This document shows positions 7,744 to 16,729 of a DNA stretch of 64,000 bases, piece by piece. The notes below the pieces were generated by a model. That model was given only the letters and a program-made list of their open reading frames with translations, ran no database searches and had not been told where the DNA came from. A program made the translations under genes and the position numbers. The stretch lies in assembly GCA_023957375.1 (NCBI GenBank), contig JAMLHB010000002.1, positions 496,001 to 560,000 of the forward strand, read 5' to 3'. This stretch comes from Flavobacteriales bacterium (GTDB taxonomy: Bacteria > Bacteroidota > Bacteroidia > Flavobacteriales_F > PHOS-HE28). The stretch's first letter is position 1. Every line of letters starts with the position of its first letter.

Positions 7744-10440
7744 ATGCCCCTTTCCGCACCCTTCCTCCTCCGGCACTTCCTGCTGGTGGCGAGCCTCTCC
7801 AGCATGGCCGCAACCGTACAGGCGCAATGCAACAACGGCACCTCCGGCGGAGGGGCGGCAGCACCTTCGCCAGGGAACACGGCCACCATTGCCAGCATGC
7901 GCGCAGGCCGCTACGCCCAAGTTACCGGTGTGGCCGCAGGCGCCAACTACCGGGCCACCAGCAGCAGGTCCTCCGACTTCCTCACCATCCGCCAGAGCAC
8001 GCCCGGGGGTACGGTGGTGGCCTCCGGAACCCAGCCCTTGGACTGGACCTCCACCGCCGCCGGCACCTATTACATCCATTGCAACACCAACTCCTCCTGC
8101 GGCACGCAGAACACCAACCGCAGCATCCAGCTTACCGCCTTCAAGCCCGCCGCTTACCTCTCGGCCACCACCACCCAAGCCAGTACGGCGGACGCATTGA
8201 TGTGCGCCGGAGCGCACCAGGAACTGCTCCGCGTGCAGTTAGTCATTGATGGCGACTACGGCACCGCTCCGATCACGCAGATCACGGTACGCACCAACGG
8301 GAGCACCGCACCCTTGGCCGACATCGCCGCGATCAACATCTATTACACCGGCAGTACCAACGCCTTCTCCACCGCCACCTTGTTCGGTAGTGCGGCGCCG
8401 GCGGCAGCGGGAACCAACATCCCTGTCGGTGGCTCGGTGAACCTCGGCCCGGGCACCCACTACTTCTGGGTGGCCTATGTGCTTGCTTCCGCTGCCACGG
8501 CCGGCAATGCGGTGGACGCGCAATGCACGGCCCTGGTGGTGGACGGCACCAGCCGCGCACCATCGGTCACCAACCCTTCCGGCAACCGCACCATCCGCCG
8601 CTGCCCTCCCGCACCTGGGGGCGTGGGCAACAACATCCTGCTTTGGCTGCGGGCCGATGAAAACGTATCCACCAGTGGGGTGAACGTGACCGCATGGGGA
8701 GACCATAGCACCAAGGGAAGCTCCACGGTGGTGAACGGCAGCCCGGACCTGGTTGGCGTGGGCAGGAATTACAACCCGGTGATCCTGTTCACCAAGAGCA
8801 ACGGAACCAGCGGGGGGGATTTTCTTAAGCTGCCCGACCTCGAGGTACAGTCTTATTTCATGACAGCCCAGTTGCAGGACATCACGCGGGAGGCAACCCA
8901 CATTGTGACCTACGATGGCGTGAGCAGTGGCCTGCCTTGTGCAGGTTGTGCACCGCACGGGGGGGGTGATGGCACCAGCCGGGCCAAATACGGCGAGTAT
9001 GGATATGGCAGGGCGAAATTCCAATCGGCGGGCGTGTGGCGAAGGAACGGCAATTCCACGGGCATCACTTACAACACGGAGCACAGCGGCAACTTCGAAC
9101 AGGTCACTGCGTTGGGCACTGGCCAGGCCGCAGTGAACACGGCATGGGGCGGACAGAACAGCCTCGGACCATTCAACGGGCGCTACCGCGATTGGCTGGG
9201 TCCCGTGGGCGAGCTGATCCTGTACGGAAGCGCGGTCACCACCGCGGAAACGAACCGGATCGAATCCTACCTCGCGGTGAAGTACGGCATTACACTGGGC
9301 AACAACGGATCCACCACACTTGCCTACCGCGCTTCCAACAACGCCGTCCTATGGCCTGCCAATTCAGGCTACCACAACGATGTGATAGGGATCGGGCGCG
9401 ACGATACCAGTGATCTTGTGCAGAAGCAATCGAGGACGGAGGATGACTCCACCAGGCTGTACATCGGCGCGCTGGCAGCTTCCAACCAAGCGAACACGGG
9501 CACGTTCGGCTCCGACCTGAGTTACCTCCTAGCCGGCCACAATGCAGGCAAGCTCTGCTCCACGGATGCCTCCCTGCTGGAAATGCCAACCGGCATATAC
9601 TCACGCCTGGAACGCGAATGGAAGGTGGTGAACACCGGTTTCGCCGGAAACTTCAACTTCAGCATCCGGCTGAATGCCTGTGCGATACCGGGCATGGTGA
9701 ACCCGTCCGACCTGCGCTTGTTGGTGGACTTGGACGGGAATTTCACCAATGCCACCGTGCACGCTGCGGGCGGTGGCCTCTCGTTCTCGTACAGTGGTGG
9801 TTTCATCACGGTGTCCGGCATATCGAACACACAGGTCCCCCAAGGCAGTACGCGGTACCTCACCATTGCTTCGGCAAGCCCGGCCACTCCGTTGCCCATT
9901 GAACTGGTGGCCTTCGGTGTCCAATGTCACGGCTCGTCCGTGGACTTGGACTGGACCACCGCCTCGGAGCGGAACAACGCCTTCTTCACCGTGGAAGGCA
10001 GCCTTGACGGCATCGTGTTCCAAGCGCTGGCCACTGTTCCCGGCACGGTCAACAGCAGTTCCATGCAGCACTATGCCTGGTCAGGCACCAGCCCCGGTGG
10101 CACGGTTCACTACTACCGCCTGCGGCAAACCGACCTTGACGGCACCTCCACCCTTTCGGACGTGGTGGCGGCGCACTGCGCACAGGAAACGGGCATCACC
10201 TTGTTCCCCAATCCGGCACACGGCGAATTCTTCTTTCAGCTTCCGCAAGCGGGCAACACGGACCTTGTACAGGTGGAACTGCACACCAGTTCCGGCCAGG
10301 TCGCCTACCGTCATACCTATGCCGCAACCGATGGCACGCTCCATCGCGTACCCTTGAACGGTTTGGCGCCGGGGCTCTATTACGCCACCATCACCCAAGG
10401 CTCCCAGGTGGGCAGCTACAAGCTGTCCGTAGCGGAATAG
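7744..10440 (+). CDS. Large secreted T9SS cargo protein with LamG-like/DUF8202-type domain
   Basis: An 898-residue secreted protein. A signal peptide (about residues 1-27, ending VQAQ) is followed by beta-rich domains. A lectin-like region from NILLWLRADENVS (about 297) includes ELILYGSAVTTAETNRIE and YLAVKYGITLG, the signature seen in Bacteroidota surface proteins classed as DUF8202. Next comes PLPIELVAFGVQC (about 718), the usual linker before a fibronectin-like domain. The C-terminus from ITLFPNPAHGEFFF is a type A T9SS sorting domain ending VGSYKLSVAE. The role is probably surface binding or adhesion; no catalytic motif was recognised. Confidence 0.85.
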   Translation: MPLSAPFLLRHFLLVASLSSMAATVQAQCNNGTSGGGAAAPSPGNTATIASMRAGRYAQVTGVAAGANYRATSSRSSDFLTIRQSTPGGTVVASGTQPLDWTSTAAGTYYIHCNTNSSCGTQNTNRSIQLTAFKPAAYLSATTTQASTADALMCAGAHQELLRVQLVIDGDYGTAPITQITVRTNGSTAPLADIAAINIYYTGSTNAFSTATLFGSAAPAAAGTNIPVGGSVNLGPGTHYFWVAYVLASAATAGNAVDAQCTALVVDGTSRAPSVTNPSGNRTIRRCPPAPGGVGNNILLWLRADENVSTSGVNVTAWGDHSTKGSSTVVNGSPDLVGVGRNYNPVILFTKSNGTSGGDFLKLPDLEVQSYFMTAQLQDITREATHIVTYDGVSSGLPCAGCAPHGGGDGTSRAKYGEYGYGRAKFQSAGVWRRNGNSTGITYNTEHSGNFEQVTALGTGQAAVNTAWGGQNSLGPFNGRYRDWLGPVGELILYGSAVTTAETNRIESYLAVKYGITLGNNGSTTLAYRASNNAVLWPANSGYHNDVIGIGRDDTSDLVQKQSRTEDDSTRLYIGALAASNQANTGTFGSDLSYLLAGHNAGKLCSTDASLLEMPTGIYSRLEREWKVVNTGFAGNFNFSIRLNACAIPGMVNPSDLRLLVDLDGNFTNATVHAAGGGLSFSYSGGFITVSGISNTQVPQGSTRYLTIASASPATPLPIELVAFGVQCHGSSVDLDWTTASERNNAFFTVEGSLDGIVFQALATVPGTVNSSSMQHYAWSGTSPGGTVHYYRLRQTDLDGTSTLSDVVAAHCAQETGITLFPNPAHGEFFFQLPQAGNTDLVQVELHTSSGQVAYRHTYAATDGTLHRVPLNGLAPGLYYATITQGSQVGSYKLSVAE

Positions 10441-10456
10441 CCCGTCCCGCGCAGGT

Positions 10457-12211
10457 TCAGGCCATGCCTTTGCGCAGGCCCTCGATCACCGCCGGCGGCA
10501 CCTTGGAGAGGTCCAGCACCACCAATCCGTCCAACGCATCGTTGAAGCGGGGATCGCTGTTGAACCCAATGATCTTGGCATTGAGCGAGAGGTAGCGCTT
10601 CAGCAGCACGGGCACTGCGGATCCGCTGGCCTCCACATCGGCGATCATTTGGTCCAGCTTTTTGATGTCCTCCCCGGAAGCCTCCAGCAAGGCGTTGCCG
10701 TCCGTTTTGTCAATGCCGATATAGAAGCGGTTCCGCGGCTTCACGTGCTTGGCCAGTTCGGCATCATAATGGTGGTTCTGCACGAATTCAATGATCAGCC
10801 GGCGCGAGAAATTACTGTAGGCCCCGCTGATGCTCACCGGCCCGATCAGGAAGCGGTGGTCCGGGTGGGCGGTGACGTGCAGCAGCAGGCCCCGCCACAA
10901 CATGAACAGGGGCAAGCGGTGGCGCTGGTAATCGGCCACCACGAACGACCTTCCCAGTTCGTAGCTGGCAGCGAGCACCTCGCGCATGGGTTTGCCCAGT
11001 TTGAAGAGCGTGTTGAGGTAGAAGCCGCGCTTGCCGTAGCGCTCCATGATCATCCTGCCGTCGCCCACGCGGTAGGCCCCTGCCAGCCTCCGTTTCTCGC
11101 GGTCCCATACGAAGAGGTGGTCATAGTAGTGGTCGAACTCGTCCAGGTCGATGGCTTTGTTGGTGCCTTCGTCGGCGGCGCGGAAAGTGACCTCCCGCAA
11201 GCGGCCGATCTCGCGCAGGATGTTGGGGATCCGCCCGCTGGGTGCCAGGAAGAGGTCGAATTCGCCCTGGGTATTGAGCCGTTTGTCCGCCAAGCCGTCC
11301 AGGTCCCGCTCCATATCCTGCACGGGGGTGGGCTCCACAATGGGCTTGGGCCGGCGTGGAAACCGCAGGGGCTTGAAATGCTCACGTCGCACGGACACGC
11401 CGCTGCCGATGGAGTACGTTTTGGCGCGCAGGAAGCGAGCCAGGTCGTCCACGGCGGTGAACTGGGCAAGCTCCTTTTCAGTCAGCGGATTTCCGATGCG
11501 CATGCGGACGCTTCGCCCGTGCATGCGCAGCATTTCGCGTGGTAGCTGAAGCGTGCGCAGGCTGGGGTGCACCATGCCCAGGATCTGGAACACCAAGCTG
11601 TTGGCGCCATCGAACCACATGGGCACCACGGGCACTCCGGCGTGTCGGATCAGCTTGATGACGGGCGTCTTCCAGCGCGGATCGGCCACGGCGTCCAGAT
11701 CCTTGCGGTAGCTGCTCACTTCACCGGCGGGAAACACGCCGAGCGCCCCGCCGTCGACCAGGTGCTGGCGAGCCTGGCGCATGCCTTGGAAGCTGCTTCG
11801 GGCGGTGAGTTGCTCGAAGGGGTTCACACCGATGAACCGGCCCCGGAGCGGTTCGAGCTGCTGAAGCATGAAGTTGGCCATCACCTTCAGGTCCGGACGC
11901 CGTTCGCGGAGCACGTGCAGCATGGCCAGCCCGTCGATGGCCCCGTACGGATGGTTGGCCACAATGGCCAGTCCGCCCTCGGTTGGCACACGCTCCAGGT
12001 CGGCGGGGTCCACTTCCAGCCGGAGGTCCAGGTGGGCGAAGAGCGCGGTGATGAAATCCTCCCCCGGCGCAGCCTTGATCTCGTTGTAGAAGCGTTCCAA
12101 GCGCTTCAGCCCGCTGACCTCCGCCAGCATGGCGATGCGCGGGTCGCCGGGCCGCATGTGGCTCGCCTTGGCCAGTTCAGCCGGGTTCATCAGCTTGCGC
12201 TCCTCGGACAT
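10457..12211 (-). CDS. olsF: Bifunctional acyltransferase (PlsC-like + GNAT/OlsB-like), OlsF-type aminolipid synthase
   Basis: A 584-residue two-domain protein. The N-terminal half carries lysophospholipid acyltransferase motifs: NHPYGAIDG at 86-94 (His87, Asp93), then GVFPAGEVS and VPVVPMWFDG. The C-terminal half, from about 310, is an OlsB/hemolysin-like N-acyltransferase (FDLFLAPSGRIPNILREIG, REVTFRAADEGTN). The fused order matches OlsF, known from Flavobacterium and Serratia to make ornithine lipid by N- then O-acylation. A glycine- or other amino-acid lipid product is equally possible. It would act at the cytoplasmic membrane face. A TACTTTTG box lies 5 bp upstream of the start. It faces the preceding T9SS gene tail to tail. 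Confidence 0.8.
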   Translation of the reverse strand: MSEERKLMNPAELAKASHMRPGDPRIAMLAEVSGLKRLERFYNEIKAAPGEDFITALFAHLDLRLEVDPADLERVPTEGGLAIVANHPYGAIDGLAMLHVLRERRPDLKVMANFMLQQLEPLRGRFIGVNPFEQLTARSSFQGMRQARQHLVDGGALGVFPAGEVSSYRKDLDAVADPRWKTPVIKLIRHAGVPVVPMWFDGANSLVFQILGMVHPSLRTLQLPREMLRMHGRSVRMRIGNPLTEKELAQFTAVDDLARFLRAKTYSIGSGVSVRREHFKPLRFPRRPKPIVEPTPVQDMERDLDGLADKRLNTQGEFDLFLAPSGRIPNILREIGRLREVTFRAADEGTNKAIDLDEFDHYYDHLFVWDREKRRLAGAYRVGDGRMIMERYGKRGFYLNTLFKLGKPMREVLAASYELGRSFVVADYQRHRLPLFMLWRGLLLHVTAHPDHRFLIGPVSISGAYSNFSRRLIIEFVQNHHYDAELAKHVKPRNRFYIGIDKTDGNALLEASGEDIKKLDQMIADVEASGSAVPVLLKRYLSLNAKIIGFNSDPRFNDALDGLVVLDLSKVPPAVIEGLRKGMA

Positions 12212-12216
12212 GCGTT

Positions 12217-12224
12217 CAAAAGTA
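12217..12224 (-). promoter_or_regulatory. Bacteroidota -7 element for the acyltransferase gene
   Basis: TACTTTTG on the minus strand fits TAnnTTTG and lies 5 nt from the ATG, so the transcript would be almost leaderless. No clear -33 TTG was found. Confidence 0.5.
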
Positions 12225-12238
12225 GCGCGCCGGGTTTT

Positions 12239-13168
12239 TCACACCCCGAGGATGCCAATGATCTTTTCGTTCATCACAGGCCCGCCGGGATAGTGGCGCG
12301 TATAGTCGAGGTTGATCCAACACTCACCGTTGGCATCGGTGTGGTAGTAGAGGTCGGCGTAGCGTGCTTCCTCGGGGAAGAGCACGTTTCGGATCAGGTA
12401 GGCGGCGTGCTGCATGCCCTTGGCGTTGCCCACGCACATTTCGGGATAGATGTGGCCGGTGGTGCGCACCAGTCGCACCTTTCCGCCGATGGCTTTGATG
12501 CACGCTGCCATCAGCACGGCGTGGTCGTCGCAATCACCCGCCAGCAGGCCGCTGCTTTCCTTGGCGGAGGCAAAGTATTCGGCGTCCGCCGGATCGCTTA
12601 CATAGGTCCACGCGCTGTTGATCACCTTGAAGACCGAAAAGGACTGGACCAGGGTGCGATCCCCTTCCTCGGCCTCCTGCTTGAACCAGGTGGTGGCCGC
12701 TTGCACGGCAAATGTGCGCACCTCGGGGTCCGTGTAGTCCATGGCTTTCCGCAGTTCCTCCGCCCCCTTGAACGGGCGCAGCTCGTCCACGTCGGGCAGA
12801 CCCTCGGTAGTTTGCGAAAGGGCCGCAAAAGCAGTTCCGTAGTTGGTGAACAGGTCGCGCAGGTCGTGGTGGCCCTTGAAGCTGCGGACGGTCACCACGC
12901 CCAAAGACAAGATGATCACGCCGTAGCTGGCCACGGGAAAGCGTTTCAGCAAGAGGAGCAGCACTGCCAGTACGGTCAGCAGCAGCAGCAGGCGGTCCAA
13001 GCCCATGCCCCACAGCGTGGGCGCCTTCAACAAGGGCAGATGGGGCCAGAGCAGCAGGCACAACGGCAACGATACCGTGAGCGCCACCAGCAGCCGCACC
13101 GCCATGCGCAACAGGCGGTACCCTGGTGCGGAGGAACCGGTACCCGGTGCGCTTTCGTTCATTGTCAC
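12239..13168 (-). CDS. Membrane protein with transglutaminase-like domain
   Basis: A 309-residue protein with hydrophobic segments at about 23-42, 59-76 and 79-95, followed by a soluble domain. A transglutaminase/cysteine-protease-like triad can be read as Cys213 in AGDCDDHAVL, His239 in TTGHIYPEM and Asp288 in INLDYTRHYPG. The GDCDDHA motif is characteristic of the transglutaminase-like superfamily. The substrate is unknown. It overlaps the upstream metallopeptidase gene by 4 bp (ATGA at 13165-13168), so the two are co-translated and may process the same envelope target. Confidence 0.75.
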   Translation of the reverse strand: MTMNESAPGTGSSAPGYRLLRMAVRLLVALTVSLPLCLLLWPHLPLLKAPTLWGMGLDRLLLLLTVLAVLLLLLKRFPVASYGVIILSLGVVTVRSFKGHHDLRDLFTNYGTAFAALSQTTEGLPDVDELRPFKGAEELRKAMDYTDPEVRTFAVQAATTWFKQEAEEGDRTLVQSFSVFKVINSAWTYVSDPADAEYFASAKESSGLLAGDCDDHAVLMAACIKAIGGKVRLVRTTGHIYPEMCVGNAKGMQHAAYLIRNVLFPEEARYADLYYHTDANGECWINLDYTRHYPGGPVMNEKIIGILGV

Positions 13169-14850
13169 TGTTCTACCGCGGGATGCAGCCCCAACACGTC
13201 GAGTCCTTGCTCGAACACCACGTCCACGGGAATGTCCGCGCTCTTCAGACGCTCCAGGTCGGCCTGTAGTTCGGAACCGATGCCTCCTTGTTCGTTCATC
13301 AGGGCCCGCACGCCCTCCAGGTCACCGTTCCCTTGTAGCACCAGGATGTGCGCCGCAAGGTCCTTCACAGCCTGGTGCATCTTGTCCGCATCCACCCGGT
13401 AGGCGCCTGTGGCGGGATCGCGGGCGAAGGCACCGGCCTGCATCATGAAGTTGAACCGGAGCATGTTGGCCCGGCCGTGTGCGGAGCTGGCGCCAAAGCG
13501 CACCGACCGGAACACGCTGGCCATGAAGGTGACGTAGTTGTCCATAAGCACCCCTTCGGTGATCTCACCCGCCTTGCGCAGTTGTTCCACCATGTGCAAT
13601 CCCAGGATGTCCGCCTTGCCCTCCTCCAATGCGCCCGCCTCATCACGCAGGGCCTGGCGCACCGTGCCCTTTCCGTTGATGGTGTTCTTGATGCCCAATC
13701 CGTGCGCCACCTCGTGGAACATGACGTTCTGGAAGAACGCGTCGAACGTGATATGGGCCCGTTGGTCCTCGGCCACCAACACCTGCGCGATGGGAACGAG
13801 GATCTTGTCGAACTTGGCCTCCATCGCGTTCTTCAATTGCAACCGGCGGGTGCCTTTCTTCAATTGGATGGCTTCGTCATTGGGCAGGTTCACGGCAATG
13901 GTCTTTCCCCCCGCATTGCACGCGCCGGCGTAGTAGATCACGTCATACGCACCCAGTTGGCCGTCGCTGCCAGGCTTCTCCTTTTTATAGGCGGCCGGTA
14001 CCGGCAGGTTGCGCTGCAGGTTGGGCAGCAGCTTGGCAAAGCGTTCCAGCCGGCGTGTCCACTGCTGGTCCTTCACCAGCACGTAGGCCTCATGCGAGGC
14101 TTTGTAGCCGAACAGCTGGTCTTCATAGGTTTCAATCGGGCCAATGATGAGGTCCATGGCATTGGTGCGCATGTCCATCCAGGCGATGTCGCTGGCGCGG
14201 TACTCGTCCGTGCGCAAGGCTTTGGCCCGCTCCTTCAAGTAGTGCTTCAGTCCGGGGTCCTTGGCCAGGTCGGCCGCCTGCTCCAGCAGCCCCGCAGCCC
14301 TTTCGATGGGGGCCTTGAAATAGCGGTGGTAGGGGATGGCCATAAGCCTGCCTTCCGCATCCCGCCGCACCATGGTGTACAGGCTCTTCTTCGCACCGTC
14401 GTCCCATGCGCTGAACTCCGCCGTATCCATGTCTGCCGGGTAGAAGCGGGCGCCCTTGGGTTTTGCGCCCATCCCGTCCATGAACGGGCGATCGTCGGCC
14501 AGGCGGTCCCATGGGCCGTAGTTCATGTGGAAGAAGGCCCGCAGCTCCGGCGAAGGGTGTTTGGCCGGAATGCTGTCCGGGGCACCCCATGCCTCCTGCC
14601 AGAACAAGCTGTCCATGATCTGTGCCGCCTGCATCAGCAATGGCACCATCCGGCGGTCCGCCTCATCCAGGGCCCGCAGGTTGGCCGTCAGCTTCACAGG
14701 CACGTAGATCTGCGGACGTATGCGTTCATCCATCGTGGCCTTGTCCACCTCTAGGCTATCCGGCGGTTCTGTTTCCGCCGCGGGCCCGCAGGAGAGCACC
14801 AGGAGAAGGGGCAGCACGGCAGCGATGGAGTGTGGCTTGAACATGATCAA
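13165..14850 (-). CDS. Lipoprotein zinc peptidase related to family M49 (dipeptidyl peptidase III-like)
   Basis: A 561-residue lipoprotein (lipobox LVLSC, Cys21). The zinc site reads HEVAHG at 379-384, with Glu ligands in LEEGKAD at 408-414. This matches the M49-like branch that uses ordinary HExxH, rather than the HExxGH hexapeptide of true dipeptidyl peptidase III. It should be anchored in the periplasm and cleave peptides. It overlaps the transglutaminase-like gene by 4 bp. A true HExxGH relative lies 1.9 kb away. The family assignment rests on the metal site and overall layout. Confidence 0.75.
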   Translation of the reverse strand: MIMFKPHSIAAVLPLLLVLSCGPAAETEPPDSLEVDKATMDERIRPQIYVPVKLTANLRALDEADRRMVPLLMQAAQIMDSLFWQEAWGAPDSIPAKHPSPELRAFFHMNYGPWDRLADDRPFMDGMGAKPKGARFYPADMDTAEFSAWDDGAKKSLYTMVRRDAEGRLMAIPYHRYFKAPIERAAGLLEQAADLAKDPGLKHYLKERAKALRTDEYRASDIAWMDMRTNAMDLIIGPIETYEDQLFGYKASHEAYVLVKDQQWTRRLERFAKLLPNLQRNLPVPAAYKKEKPGSDGQLGAYDVIYYAGACNAGGKTIAVNLPNDEAIQLKKGTRRLQLKNAMEAKFDKILVPIAQVLVAEDQRAHITFDAFFQNVMFHEVAHGLGIKNTINGKGTVRQALRDEAGALEEGKADILGLHMVEQLRKAGEITEGVLMDNYVTFMASVFRSVRFGASSAHGRANMLRFNFMMQAGAFARDPATGAYRVDADKMHQAVKDLAAHILVLQGNGDLEGVRALMNEQGGIGSELQADLERLKSADIPVDVVFEQGLDVLGLHPAVEQ

Positions 14851-14993
14851 CGATCCTTAACAGGGGGGCGCAAAGATGGTGGACGGCCGTGAACGGCCCA
14901 CCGATCAAGGAATCCTTCACAATTTGCGGCCATCCACGGCGGCGTGTGGGCAACCTTGGTGCAGGACGGGGTTGCAAAGCTCGGGTCCGCGGA

Positions 14994-15001
14994 TAGTTTT
15001 G
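14994..15001 (+). promoter_or_regulatory. Bacteroidota promoter for the M23 peptidase gene
   Basis: TAGTTTTG fits TAnnTTTG, with a TTG at 14972-14974 leaving a 19-nt spacer, the expected -33/-7 arrangement. The box ends 6 nt before the ATG, implying a very short or absent leader. Confidence 0.65.
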
Positions 15002-15007
15002 CCGGCC

Positions 15008-15886
15008 ATGACGGAAAAGCTCCTTGCCCCCGCCATCGCTTTGGCCCTGTTGCTGTGCGCTTCACCGGCGGCCATGGGGCAGGATGACGGCAACGGCATC
15101 GGGGGACCGGAGGACAGTAACAGCTACGAGGAGACCGGTGCGGGCATCGTGGTGGATGAAGCCGTGGGCAATGAAGTGTGGACCACCGCCGATTCCTCAC
15201 TGCACTTCCCAGCCTACGGCACCTATGGCGACTGGAACACGGACCAGATCTTTGAGCGCCGCCCGGCCATCACGGACACCATCGGATTGCAGCTGGGCTG
15301 GGCGGATTGCGACCATGCGATGCCGATCACCGGGCGGATCACCTCCCCGTTCGGCATGCGGCACGGCCGCCACCATTACGGGGCCGACCTGAAGCTGCAG
15401 ACTGGCGACACGGTGCTCAGTGCGTTTGCCGGCAAGGTGCGCATCTCCCGATACCATCGCGATTTCGGGCATGTTGTGGTGGTGCGCCATCCGAATGGCC
15501 TGGAAACCTTGTACGGGCACCTGAGCAAGCGTTTGGTGGATGTGGGCGACGAGGTGGAAGCGGGGGACGTTCTGGGGCTTGGGGGATCGACGGGCAGGTC
15601 CACGGGCAGCCACCTTCATTTCGAGACGCGTTACTTGGGGCACCCGATCGACCCGGCCAAGCTGTTCGACCTGGAGGCGGGCAAACTGCGTGACAATTGC
15701 TTCCAGATCACACCCCGGACGTTCCAAACTGTCACTGCCCAAGCCACGGGCTACCGGGTGCGCCGGGGCGATACCTTGTACGCCATCTCACGCCGTTCCG
15801 GTGTGCCGGTTTCCCGCTTGTGCAAGCTGAACCGGATCAGCGCGAACAATACGCTGCGCGTGGGGCAGTACCTGAAATTGCGCTGA
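15008..15886 (+). CDS. M23 family peptidoglycan metallopeptidase with C-terminal LysM
   Basis: A 292-residue exported protein with signal peptide at about 1-24. The M23 LytM domain has its first motif at HHYGAD (His123, Asp127) and the HLHF motif at 202-205, all required zinc and catalytic residues being present. The preceding GRITSPFGMRHGR is the usual entry to this fold. A LysM domain (YRVRRGDTLYAISRRSG to GQYLKLR) fills about 248-292 and should bind peptidoglycan. It should cut peptide cross-links in the cell wall or activate amidases. The start at 15008 is fixed by the signal peptide and a promoter 6 nt upstream. Confidence 0.9.
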   Translation: MTEKLLAPAIALALLLCASPAAMGQDDGNGIGGPEDSNSYEETGAGIVVDEAVGNEVWTTADSSLHFPAYGTYGDWNTDQIFERRPAITDTIGLQLGWADCDHAMPITGRITSPFGMRHGRHHYGADLKLQTGDTVLSAFAGKVRISRYHRDFGHVVVVRHPNGLETLYGHLSKRLVDVGDEVEAGDVLGLGGSTGRSTGSHLHFETRYLGHPIDPAKLFDLEAGKLRDNCFQITPRTFQTVTAQATGYRVRRGDTLYAISRRSGVPVSRLCKLNRISANNTLRVGQYLKLR

Positions 15887-15900
15887 GCCGCAGGGCTGGT

Positions 15901-16476
15901 TCAATCAGTCTGTGCGCCACGCACTGCGCGCAGGGCCTTGCCTATGGCCGAGGCCATCGCATCGCTGTGCCTGGGTGACAACAACAAGCCGTAGCCGTCA
16001 CGCAAGCGCAGAAGTACCAAGGAACGCCGTTTGCCCTGCAAGCCGTTGCCCAACCCTATCTTGTCCAGCAGGAACCATCTCTTCAAGGGGACGGAACAGT
16101 ATTTGGTCAGCCCCCCTGGGGCTACCGTGGATTGGTCGGGGGAAGCTGCATGGATGCCTTGAGCGTGTTGCCTGATGTAGCTTTTAGCCGTCTCCAGGTC
16201 CACCACATTAGCATCCAGCAGCACCGGCAAGGGCAGTTCCTCGCGCAAGGCCCCGCGACGCAGCTCCAAGCGGTCCGGCCCCAGCACATATTCCACTTTG
16301 GGGCGGTACTGCGCAACGAAAGCCGCGCCTGCGAACCCGACCCCCATGCCGATCAACACCGGTGCGCCGGTTCCGCCTGGCAGCAAAAATCCCGAGAGGA
16401 TCAAGGCCATGGCGGCCAGCGCGAACAGCACTTGGTAGCGGTACGATCGGCGCGGATGGAATTGCTTGTCGGCCAT
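15901..16476 (-). CDS. Two-helix membrane protein, PH-domain-like (unrecognised family)
   Basis: About 191 residues from MADKQFHPRRSYRYQV. Two adjacent hydrophobic helices (about 14-32 and 36-53) are followed by a soluble beta-rich region starting VEYVLGPDRLELRRG. This layout resembles bacterial PH-like (YdbS/YdbT type) membrane proteins, but no diagnostic motif was found and the function is unknown. A longer frame is open upstream, but the start at 16476 fits a TACTTTTG box 11 nt before it. It lies downstream of and convergent to the M23 gene, 14 bp from its stop. Confidence 0.6.
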   Translation of the reverse strand: MADKQFHPRRSYRYQVLFALAAMALILSGFLLPGGTGAPVLIGMGVGFAGAAFVAQYRPKVEYVLGPDRLELRRGALREELPLPVLLDANVVDLETAKSYIRQHAQGIHAASPDQSTVAPGGLTKYCSVPLKRWFLLDKIGLGNGLQGKRRSLVLLRLRDGYGLLLSPRHSDAMASAIGKALRAVRGAQTD

Positions 16477-16487
16477 GCGGTTCTTTC

Positions 16488-16495
16488 CAAAAGTA
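16488..16495 (-). promoter_or_regulatory. Bacteroidota -7 element for the two-helix protein
   Basis: TACTTTTG on the minus strand, 11 nt upstream of the ATG at 16476, fits TAnnTTTG. Confidence 0.5.
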
Positions 16496-16520
16496 ACAAC
16501 ATGGCCGGACCGCCCTAAAA

Positions 16521-16546
16521 GCAGCAAAGCGGCTTTCGCCGCTTTG
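16521..16546 (-). terminator. Terminator of tRNA-Leu
   Basis: CAAAGCGGC-gaaa-GCCGCTTTG is a perfect 9-bp hairpin just after the tRNA 3' end on the minus strand, followed by CTGCTTTT. Confidence 0.75.
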
Positions 16547-16550
16547 CCTG

Positions 16551-16634
16551 TACCGGAGGAGGGACTCGAACCCTCACAACCTTTCGGTCACACGCCCCTG
16601 AAACGTGCGCGTCTACCAATTCCGCCACTCCGGT
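16551..16634 (-). tRNA. tRNA-Leu (anticodon CAG)
   Basis: The minus strand folds as a class II tRNA of 84 nt. The acceptor stem ACCGGAG pairs with CTCCGGT, the D arm contains GGCGGAATTGGTAGACGC, and the anticodon stem CACGT/GCGTG holds loop TTCAGGG with anticodon CAG. A variable arm TGTGACCGAAAGGTTG and T arm GAGGG-TTCGAGT-CCCTC follow. The discriminator is A and CCA is not encoded. Confidence 0.95.
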
Positions 16635-16729
16635 AATTCAATTCCCGCTGCTGAACGGGGGCGCAAATATAGCGGTCCCCAAGATCCGCATGGCGGTTGC
16701 TTCATTTTTCCTGTCGCCACCTGTCCTGC

